From Lycorma delicatula (Eukaryota > Arthropoda > Insecta > Hemiptera > Fulgoridae), in the NCBI RefSeq assembly GCF_047948215.1, contig NC_134456.1:12363730-12427729 (forward strand): DNA of 64,000 nt. The letters are read 5' to 3'. The stretch's first letter is position 1, and each line of letters begins with the position of its first letter. The position numbers and the translations under genes are program-made. This document shows positions 46,602-58,598 of the stretch, one piece after another. The notes below the pieces were generated by a model, which saw only the letters and a list, made by a program, of their open reading frames with translations, did not search any database and was not told the DNA's origin.

Positions 46602-48005
46602 TTCTTTTTTTTTTTTTTGTCTTCAGTCATTTGACTGGTTTGATGCAGCTCTCCAAGATTCCCTATCTAGTGCTAGTCGTTTCATTTCAGTATACCCTCT
46701 ACATCCTACATCCCTAACAATTTGTTTTACATATTCCAAACGTGGCCTGCCTACACAATTTTTCCCTTCTACCTGTCCTTCCAAAATTAAAGCGACTATT
46801 CCAGGATGCCTTAGTATGTGGCCTATAAGTCTGTCTCTTCTTTTAACTATATTTTTCCAAATGCTTCAATCTTCATCTATTTGCCGCAATACCTCCTCAT
46901 TTGTCACTTTATGCACCCATCTGATTTTTAACATTCTCCTATAGCACCGCATTTCAAAAGCTTCTAACCTTTTCTTCTCAGATACTCCGATTGTCCAAGT
47001 TTCACTTCCATATAAAGCGACACTCCAAACATACACTTTCAAAAATCTTTTCCTGACATTTAAATTAATTTTTGATGTAAACAACTTATATTTCTTACTG
47101 AAGGCTCGTTTAGCTTGTGCTATTCGGTATTTTATATCGCTCCTGCTTCGTCCATCTTTAGTAATTCTACTTCCCAAATAACAAAATTCTTCTACCTCCA
47201 TAATCTTTTCTCCTCCTATTTTCACATTCAGTGGTCCATCTTTGTTATTTCTACTACATTTCATTACTTTTGTTTTGTTCTTGTTTATTTTCACGCGATA
47301 GTTCTTGCGTAGGACTTCATCTATGCCGTTCATTGTTTCTTCTAAATCCTTTTTATTCTCGGCTAGAATTACTATATCATCGGCAAATCGTAGCATCTTT
47401 ATCTTTTCACCTTGTACTGTTACTCCGAATCTAAATTGTTCTTTAACATCATTAACTGCTAGTTCCATGTAAAGATTAAAAAGTAACGGAGATAGAGAAC
47501 ATCCTTGTCGGACTCCCTTTCTTATTACGGCTTCTTTCTTATGTTCTTCAATTGCTACTGTTGCTGTTTGGTTCCTGTACATGTTAGCAATTGTTCTTCT
47601 ATCTCTGTATTTGAACCCTAATTTTTTTAAAATGCTGAACATTTTATTCCAGTCTACGTTATCGAATGCCTTTTCTAGGTCTATAAACGCCAAGTATGTT
47701 GGTTTGTTTTTCTTTAATCTTCCTTCTACTATTAATCTGAGGCCTAAAATTGCTTCCCTTGTCCCTATACTTTTCCTGAAACCAAATTGGTCTTCTCCTA
47801 ACACTTCCTCCACTCTCCTCTCAATTCTTCTGTATAGAATTCTAGTTAAGATTTTTGATGCATGACTAGTTAAACTAATTGTTCTGTATTCTTCACATTT
47901 ATCTGCCCCTGATTTCTTTGGTATCATGACTATAACACTTTTTTTGAAGTCTGACGGAAATTCCCCTTTTTCATAAATATTACACACCAGTTTGTATAAT
48001 CTATC
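46602..48005 (-). mobile_element. RTE-like LINE copy C, 5'-truncated
   Basis: An exact 11-bp duplication AAAATATTCTT flanks it (46591-46601 and 48006-48016). The T-run at 46605-46618 is the A-tail on the minus strand, next to GTCTTCAGTCATTTGACTG, the terminal hairpin. It lacks the two rearrangements that mark copies B and D. Confidence 0.93.
46620..48005 (-). pseudogene. Reverse transcriptase of RTE-like LINE copy C (best preserved)
   Basis: One frame is open for 373 codons (46866-47987) and covers nearly all conserved RT blocks in order: FKKSVIVMIPKKSG, QFGFRKSIGTREAI, AFIDLEKAFDNVDW, VRQGCSLSPLLFNLYMEL, LRFADDIVILAE, KINKNKTKVM, FCYLGSRITKDG and VYVWSVALYGSETWTIGV. A TGA after LRQIDED (46866-46868, from an A-to-T change relative to B and D) interrupts it. 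The same frame then continues to the natural stop inside the terminal hairpin. The N-terminal linker and endonuclease are missing because of 5' truncation. This copy is the best template for the family's RT sequence in the window. Confidence 0.9.
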
Positions 48006-48016
48006 AAAATATTCTT

Positions 48017-48970
48017 AACAGATAAATATCCAAAAACCATTTTCGCGTTTTTTGAATTTCGATGGAGGTGCGATAATTTACGGCGTGGCAGCTCAACCAT
48101 CACTAGCCACTGTTACAGTTTGTATTGTCATGACGCTACTGGCTGAACCTGCCTTCTGTTATTTGACTAAAAAACATAAAATAAAGTAAATTAAAAAATT
48201 ATTAAAAACAAATGGGAATCGAAGTACGATCACCTCCTAATGTTGTTTTTCGGGTAACGCTAAGAACCGGGAAAAATACATTTTAACTACAAAGGACCGG
48301 TAAATCAACCATAACAACTATTTTTTAAGATGAAGCCCCACTTTTTTGAAAACAGATTTTCTCAGATCACTCAAAGTTTTGGGACCTATACTGATCAAAC
48401 ATTTTCTCTGAAGAAATTATAATATACCGATAGTTTTTATCAGTTGAACAGGGTTTAATTTATATTTATCATTACTATTCTCTTAAGCATGACTTTAATC
48501 GGCACAGGGAGGTCCAGAGGGAAGAACTTCCTGGCTAGGCGGGAAGGGTGAGTGAAGCGAGACCTGTTCGGGTAATATATATATATTTTATTTATTGAAT
48601 AAGGTTTTTTTTTCAACAACAAGTTCATTTACAATCAGCTCCCTAAGTGAAGCCATAAGTAAGTCGCTTGACAAGAAGAACATGATAGGGGTTCTTAAGG
48701 AATTCCCAAAATAAGCAATTCATAATAATAATTATAAGTAATCTTAAAGTTCAATCTTAAATCTAAACAAATATTACTGTCAAACCTTCATAGTCCACAA
48801 AAACCAAGCATAATGAAATAAAAAACAATACGACTAGAATAAGTTAAAAAGAAATTCACTAATACAATTTTCATAAATTCGAGCCTTTTGGCGATGTATC
48901 TACCCTTTATGAAACACCTTTATCCTTTATATTTTATTTCTTTTGGAAAAGAGTTAGTAGTATCATCCCC
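48017..48970. other. AT-rich DNA with a GC-richer patch
   Basis: A patch at 48490-48575 (GGGAGGTCCAGAGGGAAG and GCGAGACCTGTTCGGG) is unassigned. No gene seen. Confidence 0.4.
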
Positions 48971-48972
48971 TA

Positions 48973-50730
48973 TTTTTTTTTTGTCTTCAGTCATTTGACT
49001 GGTTTGATGCAGCTCTCCAAGATTCCCTATCTAGTGCTAGTCGTTTCATTTCAGTATACCTTCTACATCCTACATCCCTAACAATTTATTTTACATATTC
49101 CAAACGTGGACTGCCTACACAAGTTTTCCTTCTACCTGTCCTTCCAAAATTAAAGCGACTATTCCAGGATGCCTTAGTATGTGGCCTATAAGTCTGTCTC
49201 TTCTTTTCACTATATTTTTCCAAATGCTTCTTTCTTCATCTATTTGTCGCAATACCTCTTCATTTGTCGCTTTATCCACCCATATGATTTTTAACATTCT
49301 CCTATAGCACCGCATTTCAAAAGCTTCTAATCTTTTCTTCTCAGATACTCCGATCGTCCAAGTTTCACTTCCATATAAAGCGACACTCCAAACATACACT
49401 TTCAAAAATCTTTTCCTGACATTTAAATTAATTTTTGATGTAAACAAATTATATTTTTGACTGAAGTTTCGCTTGTGCTATTCGTCATTTTATACCGCTC
49501 CTGCTTCGTCCATCTTTAGTAATTCTACTTCCCAAATAACAAAATTTTTCTACCTCCATAATCTTTTCTCCTCCTATTTTCACATTCAGCGGTCTATCTT
49601 TGTTATTTCTACTACATTTCATTACTTTTGTTTTGCTCTTGTTTATTTTCATGCGATAGTTCTTGCGTAGGACTATGACGTTCATTGTTTCTTCTAAATC
49701 CTTTTTACTCTCAGCTAGAATTACTATATCATCGGCAAATCGTAGCATCTTTATCTTTTCACCTTGTACTGTTATTCCGAATCTAAATTCTTCTTTAAGC
49801 AGTTAATGAACTAGCAGTTAATGATGACTGCTAGTTCCATGTAAAGATTAAAAAGTAACGGAGATAGGGAACATCCTTGTCGGACTCCCTTTCTTATTAC
49901 GGCTTCTTTCTTATGTTCTTCAATTGTTACTGTTGCTGTTTGGTTCCTGTACATGTTAGCAATTGTTCTTCTATCTCTGTATTTGAACCCTAATTATTAA
50001 AATGTTGAACATTTTATTCCAGTCTACGTTATCGAATGCCTTTTCTAGGTCTATAAACGCCTAGTATGTCGGTTTGTTTTTCTTTACTCTTCCTTCTACT
50101 ATTTATCTGAGGCCTAAAATTGCTTCCCTTGTCCCTATACTTTTCCTGAAACCAAATTGGTCTTCTCCTAACACTTCTTCCACTCTCCTCTCAATTCTTC
50201 TGTATAGAATTCTAGTTAAGATTTTTGTTGCGTGACTAGTTAATATAATTGTTCTGTATTCTTCACATTTATCTGCCCCTGCTTTCTTTGGTATCATGAC
50301 TATAACACGTTTTTTGAAGTGTGACGGAAATTCCCCTTTTTCATAAATATTACACACCAGTTTGTATAATCTATCAATCGCTTCCTCACCTGCACTGCGC
50401 AGTAATTCTACAGGTATTCCGTCTATTCCAGGAGCCTTTCTCCCATTTAAATCTTTTAATGCTCTCTTAAATTCAGATCTCAGTATTGTTTCTCCCATTT
50501 CATCCTCCTCAACTTCCTCTTCTTCCTCTATAACACCATTTTCTAATTCATTTCCTTCGTATAACTCTTCAATATATTCCACCCATCTATCGACTTTACC
50601 TTTCGTATTATATATTGGTGTACCATCTTTGTTTAACACATTATTAGATTTTAATTTATGTACCCCAAAAGTTTCCTTAACTTTCCTGTATGCTCCGTCT
50701 ATTTTACCAATGTTCATTTCTCTTAAAAAT
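48973..50730 (-). mobile_element. RTE-like LINE copy D
   Basis: The T-run at 48973-48982 followed by GTCTTCAGTCATTTGACTG marks the 3' end on the minus strand. It becomes alignable with copy B at about the same 5' point (GAAATGAACATTGG). It carries the same inverted duplication (near 49795-49840) and 6-base deletion (near 49675) as copy B. I could not find a target duplication, so its 5' limit is approximate and it may extend a little further. Confidence 0.88.
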
Positions 50731-50741
50731 AAATTATTCAA
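48990..50741 (-). pseudogene. Reverse transcriptase of RTE-like LINE copy D
   Basis: The N-terminal frame (50103-50741) is open for 212 codons and holds REMNIGKIDGAYRKVKE, the Glu-rich loop, GRKAPGIDGIPVELL, FKKRVIVMIPKKAG and QFGFRKSIGTREAI. Breaks follow near 50065-50100 and 49990. The shared inverted duplication lies at 49795-49840. LRFADDIVILAE is in 49485-49748, and the C-terminal part (49115-49447) is in another frame. The gene is dead in at least four places. Function if intact: reverse transcriptase of a non-LTR element. Confidence 0.85.
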
Positions 50742-50795
50742 TTTGTGATTGATTTTAGGTTAAACTTTTTCTGTAACATAAAACAAAAATAGAAG

Positions 50796-50892
50796 TCAAT
50801 ATATGCACACACACACGCGCGTGCGCACGTGTATGCACAGAGGAGAGAGAGATGCGCGCGCTCACACACACACACTCTCTTCCTCTCTCTCT
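50796..50892. repeat. CA/CG/GA compound microsatellite
   Basis: Runs of CA, CG, GA and CT dinucleotides with interruptions, lying just beyond the 5' end of copy D. Confidence 0.8.
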
Positions 50893-51544
50893 TTTTAAGT
50901 AAACTTTATTGTAGGGAATTTAAAATTTTATTGTAACTTTATTATAGGGTACTTTATTATACTTTACTGTATTTGGTAACTTATTATACTTTATGCTTTA
51001 CTTATTACACTTAATGTATACTATACTATTACACTACACTTATTATACTTAGTTATTATACTTTACTACAACTTTTCTATTAGGTTAACTTATAAGTTAT
51101 TATAGGGGCTATAACTTTGTTAAAGGGTTTTGTATCTTTATGGTAGGGACAATATACTAAAAAATTACATCTATTTAAAAGACAATCCTACTTAAAAAAA
51201 TCCCATATTAAAAAGTAAAAAATATTTTCCATTCATTAATTTTTGATATTTTGAATTCCGGGCGAAAATGAAAGAATTTAAATCGAAAATTAAAGAAGAA
51301 TTTTAAAAAATGTTTTCATTTTACTTTCCACAATGAAATTTTTAAGTCGGGGTATTTTTTAGCAGATTTTTGTTTTATTTTATTTAGTTTTTATTTAGTT
51401 TATAATACTGATGATTTTACAAAACAAAATTAAACACGTAAAACAGGTGTTTTCATAAAGATGAAAAACCGTTTACAAAAAATTTTAAAAATATTGCTGA
51501 CGACGAAATTGTTTAATAAAATTTTATAGATGGCAGAATGCGTA
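50893..51544. other. AT-rich DNA with loose ACTTTATTATA-type repeats
   Basis: Between 50900 and 51080 phrases such as ACTTTATTATACTTTA recur irregularly. No coding signal. Confidence 0.45.
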
Positions 51545-51900
51545 ATTCTGAACGAAGGGGAAAAAATAAACTGGAACTTGCTTAAAGACGGACACTAAGA
51601 AAAATTCTAGGGCCCGGATAAACTAAAGATGGGTGAAAATTAAAGAAGAATTAGAAGATTTACCGGGAGTTACAATCACGGAAGCAATAAGTAAGCGAAG
51701 ACTAGTATTCTACGAACATCTGACAGGACTGGATTCAAACAGACTTACGAAGAGAATTTTAACATTAGAAGATTGCTTAGGAAACTAACCTTAAGATTCA
51801 AGGGGCGCTAAACTAAAGCGGTCGGATGCAAGGAGGAAGTGGCTCAATGAAAAAACAAAGGAGTATTGAAGAACTAAAGTTAATAGTAAACTAGCCAGAA
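51545..51900 (+). pseudogene. LINE ORF C-terminal remnant (same family as 52785-53768)
   Basis: Frames read RRTLRKILGPG..TKDG, then KEELEDLPGVTITEAISKRR, LVFYEHLTGLDSNRLTKRIL and RKWLNEKTKEY. These parallel EKRISRKILVPRKLEDG, FGHILRMSDDRLTKRVF and RQWIDEQKQVKRDE in 53300-53700. It is short, shifted and contains stops. Confidence 0.62.
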
Positions 51901-52784
51901 GTTTACTATTATATGTGGTCCTAAAGTGGCCGGTGTCGAAAAAAAAAACCAATATATTAAACAGATTTTATAATACCTTTTTTAAACACATTTTTACTTA
52001 TAATGTATCAAGTAATTTATGTATTAAAAAGAGAAAAATAACGTCAGTTAAATTTAATACAAACAAAACATTAAATCTTTATCTTTATAAAATTCATCAT
52101 TGATAAATAAAATTAACGTATGAAATTTCTTTAGTTATGTAAATCAGAAAGGTTCATGGAAACAAGGGATTAAAAATTATATTTATAAAATTATTCTACG
52201 TTAATAGAAACAATTTGTTTTTTTTTAAATATGCATCTACAATTTCATTTCACGAATAAAAAAGCGATGAGCGTGGTCTGTGAACAATTATTACAAAAAA
52301 GAATTTTTGACAATCATTTTTAGTATTTAAAACTAATTTAAAATTTTTATTTTAATAATTGGGCATGAAAATAAAAACTGAAATAATCTATTTTCAGCCG
52401 TTTAATTAAAAAAAATTAAAAACAGATAATTATATTTTACTTGGAAATGCTTATTAAAATTGTTAACAATAATTAATTTTTGACTCCCCCAATATCATGT
52501 GAAAATTTTCAGAAAAATCCCCTAATTCAAATATCAAAGAGGGCAGAAAATAATCATTACAAGTTAAAGATTTTTGTTCAATTAGGAAGGTTAATATCCT
52601 AAATTAAATTACCTTCCTAATTGAATTTTTTTTCCTATAAATATTCAACTGGTAGTGTGAATAACTTCGTTTTTTCTTCTTTACATTTTAAACTTACTCC
52701 ACATAAAAAAATTGTGTAGACTGTTAAATTTTATAAAATAATATCATTTATTTAGATATAGAAAAAATATATATATATTTTTAA

Positions 52785-53768
52785 GGGAATGGCGGAAGAA
52801 GAAAGAGGAAAACGGATTAAAAGAAATACGACTAGGAGCTGGTAAAAACCAAATAAAAGTGGGTTGTTTGGTCTTTGCAGATGATATAGCAATAATTACA
52901 TAAAATGTTGAAGAGGCTAGAGAATCGATAGAGTTGCTAGAGGAATAGCCGTAAGGACAGGACTACAGATATCTTCGAGAAGACGGAATGCATGGAATAC
53001 CGATATCACAAGGAGAAAGAAATAGAAACAAAAGGAGGGAATATCAGGAGAGTCGATCGTTTCAAATATCTTGGAGAAATTATTCAAGCTAATGGACTCG
53101 ATGAGGCGGCTAACGCGGAAAGGACCAGGAAATTAGAAAGAGCATACGGGATAACAAAGAATATCTACAACAAAAAAAGTATATCATACGGATCAAAAAT
53201 AAGACGCTACACTACCGTGCTCAAACCAGAGGCGCTCTACGCATCAGAATGTTTGATACTCAGGAAAAATAATGAACTGAAGGAAATAGAAATACGTGAA
53301 AAAAGAATCTCGAGGAAAATATTGGTACCAAGAAAACTAGAAGACGGATCTTACAGACTAAGAAGTAATGAAGAACTTTATAAAGGGAACAACGAACCGC
53401 TGACGTCGACAGTGAGAAAACAAAGGGTCAAGTTCTAAGGTCATATACTCAGGATGTCGGATGATAGGTTAACGAAGCGCGTCTTTAGTTTTTTAAGAAA
53501 TATGAAAGCGACTACGGATCGGGTCGTCGAAGTTAAGAAGGACCTCAGCGAACTACAACTGAACGAAGGCGATGAGTGTAACAGAACTGAGTTTAGAGAT
53601 AAAATTAATAAACACATTTTCCGGAAACTTACAGATAAGACTAGAACCGAGAGGCAGTGGATCGATGAACAAAAACAAGTTAAACGAGACGAAATGAAAT
53701 TGTACTGGGAAAACAGACGGAAGACATCTGTTGTGCAAAAAGTTCAACGCGGTTCAAAGAGACCATAA
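52785..53768 (+). pseudogene. LINE reverse transcriptase C-terminal half, third lineage
   Basis: Near 52875 the catalytic-box region reads GCLVFADDIAIIT, followed by a stop. The next frame (52992-53438) has RVDRFKYLGEIIQANGLDEA, then YNKKSISYGSKIRRYTTV, KPEALYASECLIL and EKRISRKILVPRKLEDGSYR. A stop at 53438 interrupts an otherwise continuous match: the adjacent frame (53454-53768) starts ILRMSDDRLTKRVFSFLRN and ends in a basic region. The YLG, PE.LYASE and RKI segments are typical of insect LINE C termini, but it differs from the RTE-like copies. Clade not determined. The element ends in an A-run followed by a TA microsatellite (53770-53806). Confidence 0.75.
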
Positions 53769-53773
53769 CGAAA

Positions 53774-53813
<40 letters not shown>

Positions 53814-53886
53814 TTTTGGAAAATGAATTTGAAATATATATATTTGTTCGCATTATTTAATAATTGTAATAACTATATGAATACCG

Positions 53887-53923
<37 letters not shown>

Positions 53924-54833
53924 TTAAAATATTCCTTTTGAATTAACTTCACACATAACAATTACAAAGCTTTATAAATTCTGATTCCTCTAATTCAACA
54001 ACTATTCTATTCTATTCTATAACATATTAATAGAAATTATTTTTTTACATGCTCACAATAGTGATATACTTGTACGTTAAGCCCTTGTATGAGTTAATTT
54101 ACTTGCAAAAAAAAAAATATTATTTTGTATTAACGTTGTGAAAAATGTGAGAAAAAAGATATGAAAATAGAAAGGAAGGTCAGAAGACAATAACATAAAA
54201 ATTAAAACAATACAAATTGATAAATAAAATGTACTCCATTTTTACACGTAATTTCATCTAAATGAAATTACGTTTAAATTTACGTGTGAAAAGAGCCCAG
54301 TAAAGTTAGTTTTTGTTATTTGCTACGTATCATTGTATGAGATTGAGTATGTACACGATTATTTTCTACATATGTATGTAATTGTGTGTGTGTGTGTGTG
54401 TCTGTGTGTGTGTATGTGTGTACATGAATGCATGCGTGTTTTAATTACGTATACACTTCTTTAAGAATAATATTTTATTCAAATACAAATAATTACAACT
54501 TCTTTTTACACAAGATGCATAAATAAATAATATTTATGTATTTTTTAGTATTTAATAATTTAAAATGATTAAAAACTACACCCACAAATAATTATCAGTA
54601 GTTTAAATTAAAAATTTAAATAAACAAAGAAAAAAAATATAATTATGACATAACTTAATTTCGAGTTAAGAAATTTCGAGTTAATTTTCTTAGTTAAAAA
54701 ATCGATAATAAACATGTACGGGTAAATTGAATAGAACTATTAACTTAATTACTGAATTTAAAATTAACGAGTTAATAAAAACAATCTGTTACAAATCTGT
54801 AGAAAAGTTAAGAAATTATAGGCCACTTAGAGC
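53769..54833. repeat. AT-rich DNA with TA and TG microsatellites
   Basis: TA runs at 53782-53808 and 53890-53920, and a TG run at 54384-54422. No gene recognised. Confidence 0.55.
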
Positions 54834-55190
54834 AGATTTCCCAACCTCAGCCATATGGCCCTCTAGGAAGCCAAAGGTGTTCCGGTGTTCTTTGGTGGTT
54901 GGGTTTCAATTAACCACACATCTCAAGAATGGTCGAACTGAGAATGTACAAGACTAACACTTCATTTACACTCATACATATCATCCTCATTCATCCTCTG
55001 AAGTATTATCTGAAAGGTAGTTACCGGAGGCTAAACAGGAAAAAAGAAAGAAAGAAAGGAAGCCAAAAAAAAACTTTTGTGAAGCCATAGGAAAATTTTT
55101 CAAAACTGGGGGCCACAAAAACTTTCAAAGGAGGCCATGAAATATTTCAAAATAAAATGAGTCCTTGGTCGGGATTAAAGAAACACAATA
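54834..55190. other. Possible hAT-like terminal region, interrupted by a SINE
   Basis: CAGATTTCCCAACCTCAGCC at 54834 resembles the CAG..TTCCCAACCT start common in insect hAT elements. After the SINE, the sequence continues with GTGAAGCCATAGG and GGGGGCCAC in the same style. No transposase or second end was found, so this is tentative. Confidence 0.35.
54876..55056 (+). mobile_element. 5'-truncated SINE (group 1) with 11-bp target duplication
   Basis: Exact direct repeats AGGAAGCCAAA (54865-54875 and 55057-55067). The insert begins in the SINE body (CCGGTGTTCTTTGGTGG) and ends CATCCTCTGAAGTATTATCT, GGCTAAACAGG and an AAAG-rich tail like the units of the tandem array. Confidence 0.9.
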
Positions 55191-55584
55191 GCCAACCTCA
55201 GTTAAAATATTAAATACATACATGATAAGTGTTTTTAAATAAATCTACCCGCAATTTAATCGCCACGCACAAGTTTGTTATCTGATTAGCCAAACTTTAC
55301 CGATATGAACAGTGAGTGAACTTATCGTTCGAAACTGTTCGGCTGTACAACCCATTTAAGAATGGCTGCACCAGTGGGTTGTATTACTTGCAGAGAATCC
55401 CTCTCGCATCAATTATCTTATTTTGAGGAACTGCGGTTTGAATATAAACTAATGTTTATTTATTTTATTTTGTTAAATTGTGTGTTAATAAGGTTGAATA
55501 AAAGTCGGTATAGAACTCCATGAACACTTATATAGATATACAAAGTGATTCCACTCTCCGATTTTAATTAGTCCAGAAATAAAA
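55191..55584. other. AT-rich DNA, nothing recognised
   Basis: No supported feature. Confidence 0.4.
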
Positions 55585-55639
55585 TAAATGTTTTATCCTC
55601 CGGAAGAAAGCAATCTTTTTCTCCGACTACGTCACGTTC

Positions 55640-56215
55640 ACCCTTCGTAAGGAACACTGTCCTCCTGTTTCTATCTTCAATGTTCCGATTCCGAGATCTC
55701 AAGATTGTAAATATTTGGGTTTTCATCTTCATCGACGACGACTTACTTGGGCAAAACAAATCACATATAAGCGGAAACAGTTGGATCTCAAATTTAAACA
55801 CATGTACTGGCTGATAGGACATCGATCTCGGCTTTCAGCAGAAAGTAAATTATCGATTTATAAATCAGTTTTGAAGCCTGTTTGGACTTACGGGCTTGAA
55901 TTGTGAGGGACGGCAATGCAACTTCAGTATTGACATAGCTTGAACGCTACCAGACATAAACACTGTGGGAAATGTTCATCATAGCCTGGTACATAATCAA
56001 TAGCCTAATCTTAAGTTGCGAACCGTTCGGCAGAAAAGCTCTCTGATCAATCAACGGTATCAAAATCGTTTGGATCGGCACCGGAATTATTTGGCGGTCA
56101 ATTTATTAGATAACACGATCAGTGATTTTTCAAGATTGCTAAGGAACAATGTTCTTATCGTTTCAATTAGATGACTTTATCGTCTGGCCGTACAGAGTGC
56201 TCTTCTTTTTCATTA
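55640..56215 (+). pseudogene. Jockey-type LINE ORF2 C-terminal remnant
   Basis: One frame reads CKYLGFHLHRRRLTWAKQI, YKRKQLDLKFKHMYWLIGH, SRLSAESKLSIYKSVLKP and VWTYGLEL. This is the near-standard Jockey-clade sequence KYLG..LD.RLTW..HI..KR..L..K...YWLLG..S.L....K...YK..LKP.WTYG..LWG, with a TGA where the Trp of LWG belongs. Downstream, in another frame, QRYQNRLDRHRNYLAVNLLD matches the last conserved segment (Y..RL..HPN.LA..LL). The catalytic domain is absent. Confidence 0.82.
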
Positions 56216-56689
56216 CTAAGTCATAAGCCGCTGGGTTTGTGGCTTTTTAATGTTAGTTCAAATAGATCTTACTTACTTATTGTTCAATTATCTTGCTGAA
56301 CAGATTGAAAAGTTGCTGTGTCGTTATAATAAAAAAAAATAGAAGTTTTCAGAGTAGCTGTTTGGTGGAATACGGCTTTAGCAGGCTTAAGTATTTACTA
56401 TCGAAATCGACTGAATATTGAAAAGCGTTGAGATCATCGATTAAGTTTAACAAATTTCAAACCAAACATAGGAAATATCGCTTCGATTCATCAACCCCAA
56501 TTCTGTCATTGAATTAAAATTTATATTATATTAATTATTGTATAACATAAAAATGTTAAATAAAGTGGGATTGTATTTTTAGTTTTAATTATATAAATTG
56601 CAACATATAACTCGATTAATAACTCGATAAATAAACGATTTCTAAGAATCTTAAAATCTGTCATTCCATTTATTTCCAAACTTCTTAAA
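56216..56689. other. AT-rich DNA after the Jockey-type remnant
   Basis: It may include the rest of that element's 3' end. No motif is visible. Confidence 0.35.
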
Positions 56690-58598
56690 TGTTTGGCGAC
56701 AGCCATCGTACAACGGACGCAGTGGGTGAAGTAATGCGACTTGTGTATAACGCTGCGCTGGTACATGGAGGACACGCCAAATACCAGTAGTAGTAATTCA
56801 AGACGTACATAATGCGTTTAATTCGCTGTCATGGGAATCCGTATTTCAGGAACTAAAGGAGAGAGGTGTAGTGAATTATATCAGGTAGCGTTGCACCATC
56901 TTCCAAAAATGGTGCAACGCTATCCGGAGTGTCGGAATCTTGTGTACCAGCTGGGAGAGAAGGAAATTCAATTTCGCGTGTCGTGTGGGGGTTCCTCAGG
57001 GGTCTGCGCTAGGGCCTATGCTTTGGAGCGGCCTCTGTCTTCGATGGCGTGTAGCGGCTGCGTTTTCCGGATAGTATGGCCCCAATAGCGTTCGCCGATG
57101 ATCTCGCCCTCATGGGGTTGGCAAAGTCAGAGGAAGAGCTGGCTATGGCAGCTAATCAGATCATTCAACTGGTGGGAACTTGGCTGAGAAGAAGAGGACT
57201 AGAACTCTCCCGTGAAAAAAATCAAGATGATAGCTACGACCGGTAGATGAAAGATAGGGTCCATCCCGGTAAAGGTTGAAGGCTATCCGATTCAGATGTT
57301 ACAGACAGTGAAATACTTGGGCACCTGGTTGAGTCGAAGGAGATACTTTACCGCTCATGCAAGAGAAACGCGAACAAAAGTAGAGAAGATTCTAATTTCC
57401 TGGAACGGTTGTTGGGCAGTAATGCGGGACCACATGCTTCCCGACCGTAGTTATATGTGTACGTGGTCGATCCTGACATACGCATACGCAGTGTGGGACA
57501 GCTCTATAACAAGGGACTACAATCGGCGACTCTTAGAAGGAGCATAGCGCGAGGAATCGCGCTAAGATTAGCGTTGGCGTATTAGTCGGTAACCTTAGAA
57601 GCGATACTTGTGATTACTGGGGTCATGCCGCTCCAAAATCTGGCGGTACTATGTGGGGAAATCAGAAACTTAGTGGATCGTGATGTAGCTTGAGTTGAGA
57701 CGTTAAAAACCTGGCAGAGACGATGGGACATAACAATCAAGGGCTGTTGGACACACAGGCTGATCCGGAAGATCGGACCGTGAGCCGGGAGGAGGTTTTG
57801 TGAGCTAAATTATTGGCTCATCCAATTCCTGATCGGTCATTGAGTGTTTGGTAGTTATCTCTACATAAGGAGAATAGCTGATGATCCAGGTTGCCCCTAT
57901 TGCGGGGATTTTGATGATCCCGAGCATATTAACTTCCATTGTAGCAGGTGGGAGATGACTAGACGGAATTGCACGGCAATCACGGGACGTATGATCCAGA
58001 CAATCTGATTGAATGTATATTGATTCCTACAGATTTGCGGCGGTGTCGGGATTCGTGACCTCTACACTACGACAGAAGGATTAAGAAGCGCGAGGGTATG
58101 AGATAGCCTGTTGCGGAGTTGCCATTCGTCCGGGCTTGCCTGGACGGGTGGCGATGATGAGATACCCTTGGACTCCCCTGGTATCGTGTAGCGTAATCGT
58201 GGTAGCGATCCGGAAGTGATTCAACAAAAGGACTAGGAAGCCTGGAGGCGTTAGAAAGAACATAATGTTTCAGAAAAGTCCTGGTGCAGGTGAAGAAAAG
58301 GACCGGAGAGCGAAGGGGTTAAGGACAGCTCCCTGTAGAGCCGGCGTTCGTCCGCGTAAGCACGGATAGGCGACGGTGAGGAAGCACGGGGACTCTAGAT
58401 CCCCCATGCTCAAAGGCACTTTCCGGGGCTGTGTTATGCCAAAGTTCTGGTCCAGCCCGGGAGAGGAGTAGGTGAGGTAGGAGGTTTAGTCGGTAGGACG
58501 CAGGCATACATACGCACATTCTATTCTTGCGGAATCTATTAGCGAGTCCGACACTTTGCTCGTAAACGGGATTTCTCCGACTCGCCTGAAAAAAAAAA
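56690..58598 (+). pseudogene. R1-like LINE remnant: RT, C terminus and 3' UTR
   Basis: Blocks of an R1-clade ORF2 occur in order but in shifting frames. HRTTDAVGEVMRLVYNAAL and IQDVHNAFNSLSWESVFQEL lie at 56700-56850. Then come GVPQGSALGPMLW near 56990, PIAFADDLALMGLAKSEEEL (catalytic box) near 57080, TVKYLGTWLSRR near 57310, and the Cys/His motif CPYCGDFDDPEHINFHCSRW near 57890-57950. A GC-rich 3' UTR follows from about 58080 and ends in an A-run at 58587-58597. It lacks the endonuclease and the N-terminal RT. It differs from the element at 10908 in sequence, so a second R1-like lineage is present. Confidence 0.8.
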
